Assembly (NCBI GenBank): GCA_963377175.1
Contig: CAUJNA010000469.1
Location: 627,833 to 691,832 of the forward strand
DNA from: Effrenium voratum
Taxonomy: Eukaryota; Sar; Dinophyceae; Suessiales; Symbiodiniaceae
Length of the DNA: 64,000 bases
Direction of reading: 5' to 3'
How positions within the stretch are numbered: the stretch's first letter is position 1; each line of letters begins with the position of its first letter. Shown in pieces: positions 21,565 to 33,108 of the stretch. The notes beneath the pieces were generated by a model. It did no database searches and was not told the origin of the DNA. It was given only the letters and a program-made list of their open reading frames with translations. The position numbers and the translations under genes were made by a program.

Positions 21565-21965
21565 CAAACTGCTATTATTCAACGAATTTGTTTATTCAAT
21601 CATATGTTGCTCGTTGATTTACTTCCTTGCGCGTAATATGCATGTTTGTTGTGACCAAGCTATGCACACACACACACACACTGCCACAAGCGTTGACATC
21701 GTTTGGATGTGAGAGCAGCGTTTTGCCGCTCAGCAAGTGCCAGTTTGCCAAATAAACTGTCTCTTCATCTCTGCTGCCATCTCTCGTCTTTTGCTTGTTT
21801 TTACAGTCTGCCTCCCTCCCTCGCTCCGGCTTTCGAGCTGCTTTCGTTCAGGTCATGTCTTCCCTAAAATTCTGGCCTCCAGTCAAGGCTCGTTGAAGCG
21901 GGCCGGACGATTGGTCAGCTTCGGTGAATGGAGTTGGGCACCGTTGTGACATACAGCGAACTACT
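21565..21965. other. Spacer; short CA repeat at 21,665-21,682
   Basis: A (CA) run of about nine units. Otherwise no feature is recognised. Confidence 0.5.
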
Positions 21966-21968
21966 TGC

Positions 21969-22073
21969 CTTCCATTTGCTTCAGCCTGGGAAAAATAAGC
22001 ATATTTCCAGTAGCGACAAATTCCCTTTGAAACCAACAGAGAAAACAAAACAGTGCTCCTAAGCAAATGGACG
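21969..22073. mobile_element. MITE-like element, TTCCATTTGCTTAAG ends (copy 2)
   Basis: CTTCCATTTGCTTCAG at the left and CCTAAGCAAATGGACG at the right are inverted repeats. The interior TTTCCAGTAGCGACAAATTCC and TTTGAAACCAACA match the other copies. Confidence 0.68.
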
Positions 22074-22074
22074 T

Positions 22075-22890
22075 TGCCGCACTTTCACTCACAAGAAAAC
22101 AATGGAGTGCTTGTTACCAACCAAGCTTTCTAAAATTCAGCCAGGTTTGTGGCTTGCCCCCCATGGCGATATTTCCCACTTGTCCAGCTGGTGCTCTGCA
22201 TGTCTAAAGCCACGTGAGAATGACCTGAAATGGCAACTGCAGCACAACTCCATCCCCAAATGCCGATGTTTCCTGCCCTTGCCAACCAGCTTGCAAATCA
22301 GGAAAACAAAGGCCACGCAGACCTTGCAACCATCCAGCAGGCAGACACTTTCCTGTCATTGCTCAACAATTGTTCGCAATCCGATTCTACCACCGTGATC
22401 AGTGTTCTAGCCTTCCAAACGCTGGCCCTGGAACGCCCATCCAAAGTAGCAGTCCTTTAAAGATCCTGTCAGAAGGACACCAAAGAAACTTCACCGATTG
22501 TCGGCTGCATTTCGGTCTGTGGACAAACCGTGCAGCTTCCATCCTCACTGCAAAGGACTCAAGACATTAACGCCAATCCCACCAACTTTTAGTTCGCCAT
22601 CCCATCCTAGCGCACAGAAAAGGAAACCAGCAATACCAGCAATTCTCCAAATCAAGTTTTTGAACCCTTTCTTAAAACAAATTGCTGCATTGGTTGACAA
22701 CCCACCAATTTGGTGTGGTTTCCACCAGTTTTCTTGCTGGTGCTTAGCAGGGAATAAACAAATCAACCGCAAGGGGAACCACCTTTCTCGGGTTTTCATT
22801 CCCTTTCTCATTCCCTGCACATCTCGAGCACCGATCGCAAGTTTCTCGCTTCCCCGTTTCATCCAGTGGCTGCAGTGCCTCCTTGCACCT
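22075..22890. other. Spacer, no supported gene
   Basis: Open frames on both strands (up to 138 codons) lack domains. Possibly intronic relative to the exon at 22,897. Confidence 0.3.
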
Positions 22891-22896
22891 TCGCAG

Positions 22897-22983
22897 GAAG
22901 CTCCGTGCCTCTGAGGAGGTGCGATTCCGGCACTTCCTCGCTGCACCCAAGGTGCGCGAGGAAAACACGGTGAACGCGGTCAG
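22897..22983 (+). CDS. Candidate internal exon, unknown protein
   Basis: CTTCGCAG|G at 22,896/22,897 opens a frame reading KLRASEEVRFRHFLAAPK then VREENTVNAVR. It is charged, helical and G/C-rich at position three, in contrast to the flanks. The exon may end at AAG|GTGCGC (about 22,951) or CAG|GGG (about 22,983). A GGGGTCCCC/GGGTCCCCC palindrome follows at once (22,984-23,014). No family recognised. Confidence 0.4.
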
Positions 22984-23014
22984 GGGGGTCCCCGGGATTT
23001 TTTTTGGGTCCCCC
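22984..23014. repeat. G4/C4 palindromic hairpin motif
   Basis: GGGGGGTCCCCGGG, a T run, then GGGTCCCCC. The arms can pair, and the motif resembles the cluster at 7425-7710. Confidence 0.5.
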
Positions 23015-23270
23015 AAAAGATTCCTGAAAAATGCACGGCTTTTGTTGTGTTTGCTGAGTTTTCATGTAAATCTGGGAGAGCTTGAGTTGGGCCAGGGAAT
23101 TTGCGGACAGAACATGGCGACAAGGCTGGGCCTGTGTTGTCTGGTTCTGGTGGACCAGGTCTTTTAGGAGGGTTTTGGGTGAGACCATTGTCCCGCATCC
23201 CGGTTCGCCCATTGACCAGTATCCCGGTTCGCCCATTGAATGGTTCCACCTTAGCAAGTCCTTGACTTTA

Positions 23271-23398
23271 CTCGGTTGCTTTCTGCTCCCCTGCTAAAAG
23301 TCACTAACTTTTTTGCGATTTAATTCGGAAAACCCCGAAAAGTTGGCAAAAAGTTCTCAGGTCCTAACATCCCTTGGCAAATTGCACCAAAGTTTCCT
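23271..23398. repeat. TGCTAAAAG dispersed repeat (copy 1)
   Basis: CTCGGTTGCTTTCTGCTCCC, then CTGCTAAAAGT, GGAAAACCCCG, GGCAAAAAGTT, CCTAACATCC and TGCACCAAAG recur in the same order at 44,591-44,705 and 60,601-60,820. About 125 bp, non-coding. Confidence 0.7.
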
Positions 23399-23399
23399 G

Positions 23400-24573
23400 T
23401 GGCTGGCCAACCAGAATTTGCAGAAGTCGCCAGGAGAGGCGATCCCTGTGAAGAGTTCTTGGCCGTAGCTTTACCCCACTTGCTTACTGGATTCGTGTTC
23501 CCGGTGGCCAAAACACCCCGGTTTCTCAGCCAGCAGCCCCTACACAGGCCAGGTGCCAATAGGGCGCTGGAGGACTCCCGCCTCCAACCCTTCTTGCAAA
23601 TTTAGAATATTCTAGCTGTTTGTTGCGGATTGGCATGCTTTGTCGCCACATGCACTGGTGCAAAGAGAAGTCAAGCCCTGGTAGATGGGAAATCCTTTGC
23701 GTGGGGTCTCTTGGAGAAAGGTCGAGAGTGCTGACGCAAATCTGAAAATTGTGAAACACAAGGCATTCACGGACACCGCACCAGCATCCATGGCCAAAGC
23801 AAAGGCAAACACAAGTACGACACAAAGTAAACAGGACGAGCCCTGACAACACCAGGAAATATAGGGCGCAGTCGTTGCATAGTCTACGAATCATCGTTGC
23901 TTACACCAAGCGCTACATGTATTTAATTCATATATACTTCACTTAGACTTCTGTTTGACATATTAGTACCTCGCACTATTCTGCATATGTGTACTTTGGT
24001 TCATCACCTCAGGCAAGAGAACCAACCCCAACTTGTCATGAACCAGCGGAGCAACCTAAATACGAGCGTACATGTGCGTACCGATATATAGCGCAAATAT
24101 ATGGGAGTGCGCATGTGTCAACATAGGGATTCGGACCTCTCCCCGAATCCAAACTAAAAAGGGTATCTGCGGAAGAAAAACAGCCCGTTAACTTGCTGGT
24201 GCTCAGTGGGAAAGGGGGAATGAAGCCAGAGGTTCCCTTAAAGGAAGCCACCCGTTGGATGGTTTATCAGGGTCAGTCCATTTCTCGTTCCCTACCTACC
24301 GCAACAGCAAGAAAAGCTGCATTGGCCCTGGTGAGACGCATAAACTGATCGCCAAGCGGCTCAAGATCTGCCAGCTGCTTTGTCACACTTTGCTTGGAGA
24401 CCTGGCCATTGGATTGAAGGCTGTTTCACTGCGCGCGCCTGAGGAAGTACGCCAAAGCACTCCAGGCAACGTAAGGATACATCTGTACACATAAGTGGGT
24501 GTGTGTGTGTAAGTAAGTAGTATATGCAGAACACAGCTATGTGAGCGGTGACCAAAAATAAAACGACAAAAGG
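23400..24573. other. Spacer left of the retroelement nest
   Basis: Open frames up to 122 codons on - (23,526-23,894) and 79 on + (24,255-24,494) have no domain. A stretch near 23,920-24,100 is A/T-richer. The nest begins at about 24,574. Confidence 0.35.
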
Positions 24574-25013
24574 TCTTCCTTCTGCACCTCGGGTCAAATG
24601 CGTAAACCAAACTGGCACACATAAAGCACTCGTATAAAAACTATCCAGCACTCGTATCATATATATACCATTCACTTACATATACTATTGCCGCGTCTTT
24701 TTTAACTTCTAGGCAACGGGGCTCAGTCAAAGGCCCCACCTGGGGAAAAGCGCACACGCACACATTGTTATGTGGATAACAATAAGACCACCCGGTCAAC
24801 TCGAAAACGTACCAGACCACCCGGTCAACTCTAACACCGACGCCCCACCTGGGGAAAAGCGCACGCACACATCCACCCGGTCGTACTCAGAGGACCACTT
24901 GGTCCATAGGTAAATGCAGAACCCACTTGGGTTGGTTGTGAGGGCGGGTGGCGGGAAAAAAATGGAACAACCGACCCACAAAAAGCGGGTTTCCCACCCA
25001 CCCACCACTCGAG
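24574..25013 (-). mobile_element. YR retroelement unit 1, 3' part (non-autonomous copy split by a LINE)
   Basis: 24,574-24,830 matches the 3' tail of unit 2 (37,604-37,835), with CACTCGTATCATATA, GCCGCGTCTTTTT, CACCTGGGGAAAAGCGCACA and GTTATGTGGATAACAAT. 24,955-25,013 matches 42,575-42,636 next to the 5' end of unit 2 (GGAACAACCGACCCACAAA, then CACCCACCACTCGAG). Head- and tail-type sequence thus lie within 440 bp with no coding region between, so this was a short internally deleted derivative. It continues at 37,437-37,605 beyond the inserted LINE. A small internal duplication (CCACCCGGTCAACTC twice, near 24,788 and 24,817) is extra relative to unit 2. Confidence 0.8.
25004..25013. repeat. 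Target-site duplication of the LINE, left copy
   Basis: ACCACTCGAG here equals 37,437-37,446. The empty site exists in the window as ACCACTCGAG at 42,627-42,636 in the intact unit. Confidence 0.9.
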
Positions 25014-25147
25014 TTTTTTTGCTATTGTCTGACAAGTGCCCGCTGTTGTGACGCAAGCCACTACTTGACAAAACGACGACGAACCCCGTACCTTAGGCAC
25101 CGAGTCGGGAGTATCACCGCCTAGAAACTAATGCCGAAGCACCAGCC

Positions 25148-25852
25148 CTAGGCCCCTCTGGCACGCTTCTTGAAGCGCCCGTGGCGCGAAGAAGATTGAA
25201 GTGGGTCATCATCAGGAGCAGGCACCACTACAATAGTGGGCTCAACGCAAGGTATGCAAGGCAGCACCGTCAAGTGATGGTGAGCATTCTGTGCACGACA
25301 CGCAGTATCGACTGCACAAAAAGTAGCCTCAAGCTGCAGCATGTTAGGTCGAATCAAAAGGCCAGCCGACACCGTCATCCCATAGGCCGCTTTCAGCGCA
25401 GAACAGTTAGGCACAATTTCACACGGAAACAAGGAAGTACCGAGTAGTTTCTGCAAGGCTGCAAGGCTGTTGCGAAAGTTGCGAAGCGCAGTATCAACAT
25501 CACCAGGCTGCAGAAACAAGGCAGGATCATGGCGGCGTGTCTTGTACACTGGCACATTTTTAGTGCCAGTGTTGACTGGCACAGTCTCTTGCGTATTGAT
25601 TCGGAAGTTAGTCCACAGCTCAACCAGGTTGACACCAGGGTCACGATCCACTGGCGCTGGTGGCCATGTCAAGCTAGAGACCCATGCGTGCAGCACGCTC
25701 ATGTAGTCGACACCCCAGTACAGGAACGGATCGAGATCTAAAGTGATTCCAGGCAAGTCACGTGCAAGGTAACCTACACCAACGCGGTGCAACGCCTCAC
25801 GGGCATGTACCCACTGGCTAGCATGTTCATGGTTGCCCTGCGGCAGTTCCAC
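25148..25852 (-). CDS. LINE C-terminal region, unknown
   Basis: A 234-codon open frame follows the RNase H. It includes GVDYMSVLHAWVSSLTWPPA and ends in a basic tail, RHGRFKKRARGA. There is no known domain, but its position just before the 3' end and its length suggest the conserved C-terminus of the polyprotein. About 130 bp of 3' sequence separate it from the poly(A). Confidence 0.55.
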   Translation of the reverse strand: MELPQGNHEHASQWVHAREALHRVGVGYLARDLPGITLDLDPFLYWGVDYMSVLHAWVSSLTWPPAPVDRDPGVNLVELWTNFRINTQETVPVNTGTKNVPVYKTRRHDPALFLQPGDVDTALRNFRNSLAALQKLLGTSLFPCEIVPNCSALKAAYGMTVSAGLLIRPNMLQLEATFCAVDTACRAQNAHHHLTVLPCIPCVEPTIVVVPAPDDDPLQSSSRHGRFKKRARGA

Positions 25853-25879
25853 GTCGGGGGCCAGAGCACCTCGAGGGGC

Positions 25880-26883
25880 CTACTTGTGAATCTTCGACTG
25901 CTTAATCCACTTAGCTTCTGAAAGCTCAGCAACGCAGGCCATGAGCTGCATGCACCGTTCAGTATGCACTCTCACCTCGGCACGAGCCGCCATAACAGGC
26001 TGGAGCAGGTCTTGCGGCGAGCAACGTCGGGCGAAATTAGCAGCTGTGTCAGCCACAGTATTGCCTACAATGGCCAAATTATACTCAGGCGAGAAGTGCT
26101 GTTCTGGAGTCTGATGACTGCCAATCCACATGACACGAGGTCTATCAAGAGTTTCCTGAAAAGTTTCACACATGTGCAAAATCAAGTCAAAGTTTTTTGG
26201 GCTCTGTGGAACATCCCAGTGTCAGGATTACCAGCAGCTGCACCAATAATGGTCTTAGCGTATTGCGAGTCTGTGTACACAGTGACCGCTGTGTGCGCAC
26301 GGAAGAGGACAGCAAGGGCCGAAAGCTCAGCTCTGTTGACGCTTTGTTTTCGCGGTACATTGCCGCACTGCAATACGGCGTAGCGTGATGCCACCGACTG
26401 TGTGTCTCCCACTGCCAGATGACCAAGGATGGCCCGCTCTTGCGGCGTAGCTGCCCCTTCGAGAACAATACTCCACGCAGCAACAGGATGTGAACACGTG
26501 TGCAAGACGTCGCAAGATCCATCGGTGAAACGAATGCGGTCGCCGATGCTATCTGCGGTGAAGGAAGGCGTTGGCAAACGGAAATCCCACAACACTTTAG
26601 CAACCACATCGTCCCAATGCGTAGCAGGCACCGAGGGGAAGCTAAAAAGTAGTTCGTCATTACGGGACATCCCACTAAGAAAATCAGTCCAACCCCCACG
26701 CACAAGTGCAAGCTCATGGCAATCAAGGACAGTGTGCATGACCGTGTCGTCAGCAAGAGAACAAAGCGGACAAAGGAGTTGCGCTGACTGCTGCCAGTGT
26801 TTCCTTTGTTCGATAGAGCTATGCGTTCCCAGGAGCATACCCGTCAAAGTTTTGCGGTGTCCTTTATGACATCCGCGCAACAC
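25880..26883 (-). pseudogene. LINE zinc knuckle and RNase H domain
   Basis: Two overlapping frames together give the domain. The first (26,883-26,182) has CPLCSLADDTVMHTVLDCH, the zf-RVT-like Cys/His motif, then IRFTDGSCD (first Asp), NRAELSALAVLF (Glu) and VYTDSQYAKTI (second Asp). The second (26,185-25,880) carries VMWIGSHQTPEQ and GNTVADTAANFARR, the closing His and Asp. RNase H would degrade the RNA strand of the cDNA hybrid. One frameshift near 26,183 separates the halves. Confidence 0.85.
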
Positions 26884-26884
26884 A

Positions 26885-28255
26885 CTACAAGCTGTCTAAG
26901 TTCGAGAAGGTCTTCCTTTTGAGCAGTTGCGTCAACACGACATCAGGCCAAGCAGCCGCTAATATGTCAACGATCTCAGAGCTGGACAAGGTTGTCAGTG
27001 TGTAGCAAATGCCCCGGGTGTCAGTGAACTTCAAATCAGACTGGAGTTTCCATCCGAGCGCTTGACAGGTCGTCCAAATTGCGTGTCCGGGTCCGTTAAG
27101 CCGGCGCAGTGGCTGGTTCGCGTCACTAGCTCGCTGGTAGCAGTTAGCAAGGTCCCAGGCGACGCAGGCTAAAGCCGGGTCCTTTTTTGCCCAAAAAATT
27201 ATGTTCTTGAAGACAAGCTTAGAACACTCAAAAGTGGGATCAAGCATAAAGTCAGCCAAGGTTGAGCAGGCAACCCACGCATTACCAGAATGCTGCCCCT
27301 TTTTCCGGGAGTCAAAGCCTGTCAGAGCAAAAGCAATGGCCAATCGAAGTTCATGGAGTTTATCGTGCGCAGGAAAATTTCCTTCAACCCCGAAAAGGCC
27401 GACCGACAGTACCGCTGACCGAATCGCCTTAGCAGCATCAGGTACACATAATGGCAAGGTGGGGACGGCATTGGCTCTGCGTATGGCCTCATCGATACGT
27501 CTGTTCTTGGAAATGGCTGCGTTTTTCGTGGTGTACGACATCTGAGCACCAAGATCAACACCTTCATTCCTAACCGGGAACCTACGGTCAACAGGCAAAG
27601 TGAGCAAGAAGGTGTGCCAATTTGCTCTACCTTCCTTAGTCGTGGCCCAGCACCAGCTTTTATTATAATTGATCTGGTTGCGCAGGGCAACATGAAACAT
27701 GTGGTTGGCTTCAACAGCCGCCACAGCCGCAGGGAATGAAGCAGTAGTAACCTCAAGATTATCCGCAAATGCAGAAGGCTCCAGGGCCGCATGTTCGGCG
27801 GCAAGCATGCGTGTCCACACCGTGTCAACGAGGATCATCACAAGAGTCGCCTTCTGCTACGCCCGTTGTAGATGGGACTGGTGCGGAACTGTGCCCACAA
27901 ACTTGCAGCACCCTCACACAACGGAACATCGCCGCCTGCCAGGCATGGGCAATACAGGCGGGCACCCCAGCCAGCTTGAGCAATTCAACCGCCAGGTATC
28001 GGCTCAGCAAATTAAAACATTTAGCAAGATCGAGGACAAAACCGTAGCGAGTGCCCATCCCATCTTCGAGCAATGATTGTTCAACGTTGAGCTGCAGAGG
28101 CCAATAAACATCTGTTGTCGAGCGTCCTGGCAAACCTCGAGTGATTGACGCAGGCAAGACTGCGTCGAGGCGCTGAAGCCACTTGGACACCCAAATCTTG
28201 GTCCACAGGCGGAAAAGAAGGGGGAAAATGGTGATAGGCCTTGTGGTAGAAGGGG
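26885..28255 (-). pseudogene. LINE reverse transcriptase, 3' part
   Basis: After the transposase insertion the RT resumes with TRPITIFPLLFRLWTKIW (about 28,252-28,190), ASITRGLPGRSTTDV, motif A GFVLDLAKCFN and motif B TGVAEGDSCD in the frame ending at 27,825. The frame 27,841-26,885 has motif C as SAFADNLEV and the thumb/connection. The usual FADD box reads FADN here: the first catalytic Asp is kept, the second is Asn. A frameshift lies near 27,835. Assignment rests on motif order and the flanking APE and RNase H domains. Confidence 0.85.
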
Positions 28256-29825
28256 TGGAAGCTAAACCAAGCGTGAATGCCGTGGTTTTCGGCCAAGTTC
28301 TTCCTTATAGTGGCGTGAACGAAGGGCTGCTTGAAAAGGAAAACCAAGTGCTTGCGCCTCTCGCGCACAGGCTCCCCGTCTCCAGGCAGCGTAAATCGCT
28401 GGTGAGGTGGGAAGAGATGCTTCGCAACAGCCTCCGTGGGCATTGTGGCTGGCACCACTGGCCTAGCTGCCAACTGCAGCTCTTGAAGCAATGCGGCTGA
28501 CATAAAGCGCTGCTGCCCTAAAACGCCGTCACTTTCAAAAGCATGCCTCCAGTCGCTGCGAGTGACAGTTCGGACCGCCGCCGCAACAACCTCGAGCCAC
28601 ATCAGTTTTGTCACACTCCATTGGCAACCCTGCTTCTTTGCGCTCGCCACCTTTCCTGTGGCTCCAACTTGAATCTTGCAAAGCAGTGGCTGTCGCACGG
28701 TTGGATAAGGGAAGTCATGCCGGGAGGGATGTACAGAAGCCGCAAGCCAACACCACGCGCTAGGTTGTAGATGCTGTCGTGAATGTGGCAAGGTGCCAAA
28801 TCTACAAGAAGAAACACTGACCGTGTTGACAGCAAACCTCCCAACGCTTGGGCCAGGCAGATAATGTACTCCCGCAGTCGGTGGGAGTTCCAGCTGGACC
28901 TGCATCTCCACAACACAAGATTTGGAGCTGCGTTTGGCGCCTGATCCATCAGGCTCCAAGAAAAGAAACGCTCGCCCCCAATCAAACTTGCGGCAGCAAA
29001 CGCTGCACATCCAGGTCGTGCGTGATTGAACAGAGGTAGGTCACTCGGGCCCGGCGGGTTGCCAGGCTTGCTCTGTCTGTTGACTCACGCCGCGCCTCGC
29101 CCACAAGCGTGCCCCGAAGGCCGCTCCAATGAAAAGCTACGCTTGTCTCATCCATGTTGATGACTAACGGCTCCTGCTCTGCGTGCTGCACAGCGCAGTT
29201 CACCCACTGGAAGAAGGCGAAAGCCTGGTCAAAAACCAGGATCAAAGGCCCCTGAAATGGGGTCCGCTTCCTCAACGTCTTCAAGACAAAGAACAAGTTC
29301 GTGGCACCCTTTTTGGGGTCTACTTTTTGGGCGCCAGAACTGGAGTGGCGAAAAACTTGCGAGCGGGCTGGCCAACACAACCCTCCGTTCCACCAAATCT
29401 CCCCACCCGCGTCGCTGACTCTTGTTTCTTCAACCTTCGCAACACACGAAGCCTGGACACGACACGGGCAACACAAGAGCGCAGCCTCAATGAGTGAAGC
29501 CCACAAACCCCGCTTGTTCGACGCCCCGCTCGCTGCCTTGGCCTGTTTCTCTGGAGCCGTCATGGGAGCAACACTGCGCAGCTTGCCCAGCTTGCACGCA
29601 AACCTTGACCTAAATTGCGCCAGGTATCTGCGCTGCCCGCGCGCAGTGCGAAAAGGCTGCAGCAGCCGCGCAAGAACAGGCACAGGAGCACTTTCTGGCA
29701 ACAACTGCAAGGCTTGGTCTGCAAGCATCTTGCGTGAAGGAGCCACTCCGTGACGCAGGTTCTGGTCTCTGACCCACTCGCACAAAGAAAACTCCAAAGT
29801 GAACCGGAACGCTGCAACCACATCG
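28255..29825 (-). mobile_element. DDE transposase gene (pogo/Tigger-like) nested in the LINE RT
   Basis: The gene reads in two frames. The first (29,821-28,982) has an N-terminal helical region and a first catalytic Asp in VINMDETSVAFHWSGLRG (about 29,152). The second (28,985-28,611) has VFLLVDLAPCHIHD (Asp about 28,802) and YIPPGMTSLIQPCDSH (Asp about 28,694), so 35 residues separate the second and third Asp. This DDE/D signature and the PPGMTSLIQPCD block fit the DDE_1 superfamily. A C-terminal frame continues to about 28,255 (WRHAFESDGVLGQQ). It splits the RT between KDPAMPM and TTRPIT. The ends are not resolved: TGTGGT occurs inverted at both edges, but neither a longer terminal repeat nor a target duplication is convincing. 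At least one frameshift (about 28,985). Confidence 0.75.
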
Positions 29826-30651
29826 GCATCGCCGGGTCTTTCAAGAGAAAAACAGTACGGGCAGTTACCAACCAGTCAGGCCAAGCAGCACTCTGTATCA
29901 AACTTGAAAAGATTTCACAAAGGTCAGCCAACGCTTGGGGAGGCAGGGAGGCCAGCTCCTTACGAGACCAGCCGCATGCTCCTTTGGCGGAGAAAGGCTT
30001 AGTTCTAGTGATGTCTTGTGACCAGGCGTCCGGAGAGATATGTGCACTTTGCCAATTGTCGAGTCGGGCAGCGTGCTGCCTGCACAAGGCAAGGGCATCA
30101 TCCCAGTTAGCACCATCAGTTTGAAATTCAGCCGGATCTCTTTGCCAGTAAGGAACCCAAGCCCTTTCAAGTTGATCAGCAACTTCAGTGGGCGAGGTAG
30201 TCCACTCCTGCACAGTAAAATAGCCCGAAGCCGGCGCCTCCGCGGGCATTGCGGAGAGTGTGAGCAGATCTCCATCAACACTCAGGATATTAACACTGAC
30301 GCCGCAAAAGCAACTGGCATCACCAGCGATCAGGTCATGTGATCGCATCACCCGAATTCGAGGGGCCTGCTTTGCGCCCACGCGCAATGCCACGTAGACC
30401 ATACTGTGTTGGTATGCAAGATGACTAAGTGTAGAGGCAGCCCTAGTAAGCCGACCACCATCACAATGCCAATCATAGGTGAGCATAGTACCAAGATTTT
30501 CATCTCTACAGAGTCTATCCCACTTGATGCACTCATCAAGTTGGCCCTTGACCAGAAGAATCAAGTCAGATAACCAATGTAGCGCAAGAGCTGTGGAAGG
30601 GTCATCAAACCAGCAGCCAGCATGAAGGACAGCCCAATTGGGAAAGGACAT
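29826..30651 (-). pseudogene. LINE RT, N-terminal part before the transposase
   Basis: The frame carries the linker and RT start: FSAKGACGWSRKELASLPP, ALADLCEIF and WPDWLVTARTVFLLKDPAMP. A W-x-K(P/D) region followed by RTVFLLKDP is typical of dinoflagellate LINE RTs. Beyond about 29,825 the frame runs into unrelated transposase sequence. Confidence 0.8.
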
Positions 30652-32441
30652 TTAAAACCCTTTAGCCCTTTCCACTCTTGCAGCATTTGCCATCTGCGGG
30701 TCTCTCTGGTGCCAAGGCGCAATGAAGCACGCAATGTCCTGTGATACGATCGCAATCGTCTCAACTGCCTAGTAGTTAAGGTCACATCAAAGGAAGCAAC
30801 ATCGCAAGGCGGATTAGCAAAATCATCGGCACACAGCTTGACCAGCACCGGTGCTTGTCTGCGTTTGAAAACCGGCGGGCGACAGCGCCCCGCGAACTGT
30901 GCAGGCAGCGAGGAAGGGGCATCACCATTGTCGGCCGAGGCCGGCAACGAATGGGCCACTGCAGCCTCACATGCTTGGCTCCACATGTTCAGTCTGTGAG
31001 CGTGCCACTCACCATCGGGCTGAGCTGGTGGCGGTTCAAACAGGGGTGACTGGTATCTGCGAGCAATTTCGCCTTTGTTGATTGGCAGTAACGTGAAGTC
31101 ACGTGGGAGTTGCCACACATGACGGGCAAGAGTCTGACACGGCACACGAAACGTAACGACGAAGGGCAGATGAGGGCCAAATGCGTGATCTGTCAGTACC
31201 GCGGCATCCTGCAAGTATGACATAAGTGGGCCCCGCACAAGAAGCGTGTCATTCCAAGTAGCCCCACCACAGGTGGGGGCCACTTGGTGAGGCCACCTTT
31301 GCCGCGCGAGCTGCAATGTATCCACAAACCCAAGCTGCTGTAGGTTGGCCCATGTGGGCGCATGCGCAAGTGACTTGTTAAAATCGCCTGAGATGATTTC
31401 ACAAGACCTACAAAGCGATGCTCTTTGACACGCAAATGCAAGCAGCATCGCATTCTTACTGACAGAGTCAGGCCCATCTACGAAAGCATACACAACGATC
31501 GAGAGCACCTGCAACGATCCCATCCGAATCCATGTCTCAGCATAACGGCAAGTCTTGTCCCACTCCACCGGCACTGGGGTTTGCACCCTCCGTAACGGCA
31601 ACTGAGATGCGATGGCAACACCCGCTGCCTTGCCACGCTTAGCTGAGTTAGGCAATGCGTAATCGCTCTTACATGGCTGCACCGGATGCCCCCAATGGAC
31701 TTCAAAAGCAAACTTATGCAACTCCCGTGTTTCCAGTTCTTGTGTGGTTGTTGTGGCGGAGGTCTCAGCAAGAAACAACATTAAGCTTATCAAAAGCAGG
31801 CGCCTTACGAAAAACGGCTGTGGGATTCAGTACACACAAACGAAAATCTTGAAATTGGCATGGTCCAGGGTTTGCAGCTTCACCGATTCGAGAACCATGC
31901 TGTGGGCTGAGCCGAAAGGGCAGTACACCGCCCTGCGAACAAACGAGCTTGCCAAGTTGGGAAATAGCCTGGGGAAAGGTCGTAAGCAACGCCTCACATG
32001 CATCTGCAATGAAAGCAACAGGGAAGTTGAGATTGTCAGTAGAAAAATTTGGGACAGGGTATGTCTCATCAAGTGGTTGAAAAACATCAAGTCGATCGGG
32101 AGCTTCCACAGGGGAACTCCCTTGTTCGCAACGTAAGTTAGCACACGCGAGTTGTCACCCACTTCAACATCAATCATCAGAAGCGGCCAGTTTTTCACCG
32201 TATCACGCACCTCAATCGTATTGGCAGCCTGCCAATTTGGGCCCAGCTGCATCCTAACCCACGCCAAGAGAGGCACAAACCTGAAGCGGGTTAGGCAATC
32301 ACCCCAAGGAATCTGCAAGGTAGGGCCTTGAGAAACCACAGTATCCCCACGAAGCCCAGAGAGAATCCAAGCTCCATCGTCACACACACACACATTGCAA
32401 CTGGCATTGAAACGCCAAGTGCCACTGAAGCTGCTGCACAC
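30561..32441 (-). pseudogene. LINE ORF2 N-terminus with APE-type endonuclease
   Basis: The endonuclease/exonuclease/phosphatase fold is visible. The frame 32,109-31,765 has SRIGEAANPGPCQ and LCVLNPTAVF. The overlapping frame 31,793-30,561 has LAETSATTTTQ (metal-binding Glu, residue 10), SGDFNKS (residues 135-141), TWNDTLL and TDHAFGPHLPFVV (Asp-His at 202-203). This enzyme nicks target DNA to prime reverse transcription. An upstream frame (32,441-31,827) adds about 110 residues of the same protein. Frameshifts near 32,100 and 31,775 break it. The ANPGP segment before the endonuclease supports the dinoflagellate LINE assignment. Confidence 0.85.
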
Positions 32442-32559
32442 TCAAGCCAACGAGCAACAAGCACCAAGCGTTCGCACCAAATTCAACGTCCTGCTTCTTC
32501 CAGCCAGAAGCCATCAATGTGCAGGACTCATGCACCGAATTGACGGGACTCCCTTAATG

Positions 32560-33082
32560 TCACAGCATGCTCTCTTCATCACTGATCTTCTGTTTCTTGG
32601 ACGAATCTGCCTCACCACGCGGGCTTTTCTTCAATTGCTTCTCAAGTGCAGCGGCCAACGTCTGTTCAATAGTGTCTTTGAATCCAACCAACTGCCCAGA
32701 AACTTTCTCGAACTCCTGCTTGACATCACGGCTGAATGAGGCTTGTTTCTTCTCCATGTCATCAGCTCTGGCAGTGTTCTGCTCTGTGGATGCACGAATG
32801 AGCTGAAGCTGCTTTTCCAATTCACCCAACCGAGCTTCCTGCTGTGAGAAACGTTCCTCAGTTGGGCCGGGCACTAGCTTAGTCGTGACTGCAAGCGCTA
32901 GGACCGGCGCCTGCAGCTGCTGATGCTGGTGCAGAATGACCACTCCACGGGTCCTTGATGAGCCACGGACCCCATTGCGGTTGTTTACGAGGCTTGCGAG
33001 TTCCATGCAGCAAGACAGGCTCATCATGCGGGGCACGATTGGCTCGGGCAATGAGACAAGTGTGATTGCTGAAGGTGATCAC
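32560..33082 (-). pseudogene. LINE ORF1 C-terminal coiled coil
   Basis: A 163-codon frame includes RFSQQEARLGELEKQLQLI, RADDMEKKQASFSRDVKQE and LAAALEKQLKKSPRGEADS, a clear heptad-patterned coiled coil with a charged tail. Such coiled coils mediate multimerisation in LINE ORF1 proteins. The overlapping frame 33,082-32,879 (TVITFSNHTCLIARANR) is probably its N-terminal continuation across a frameshift. Confidence 0.7.
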
Positions 33083-33108
33083 TGTTTCTGGAGGCTCACC
33101 CTCAGCTC

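Noticed and set aside
20723..21712. Long open frames (up to 329 codons) with SSPVQ or GLDWT periodicity
   Set aside because: They are translations of the CCAGT satellite, open in every frame because the unit contains no stop. There is no domain, start context or splice site.
24641..24868. Short - strand frames in the YR tail as a gene
   Set aside because: The region is the terminal repeat of the element and the frame is not kept between the two copies.
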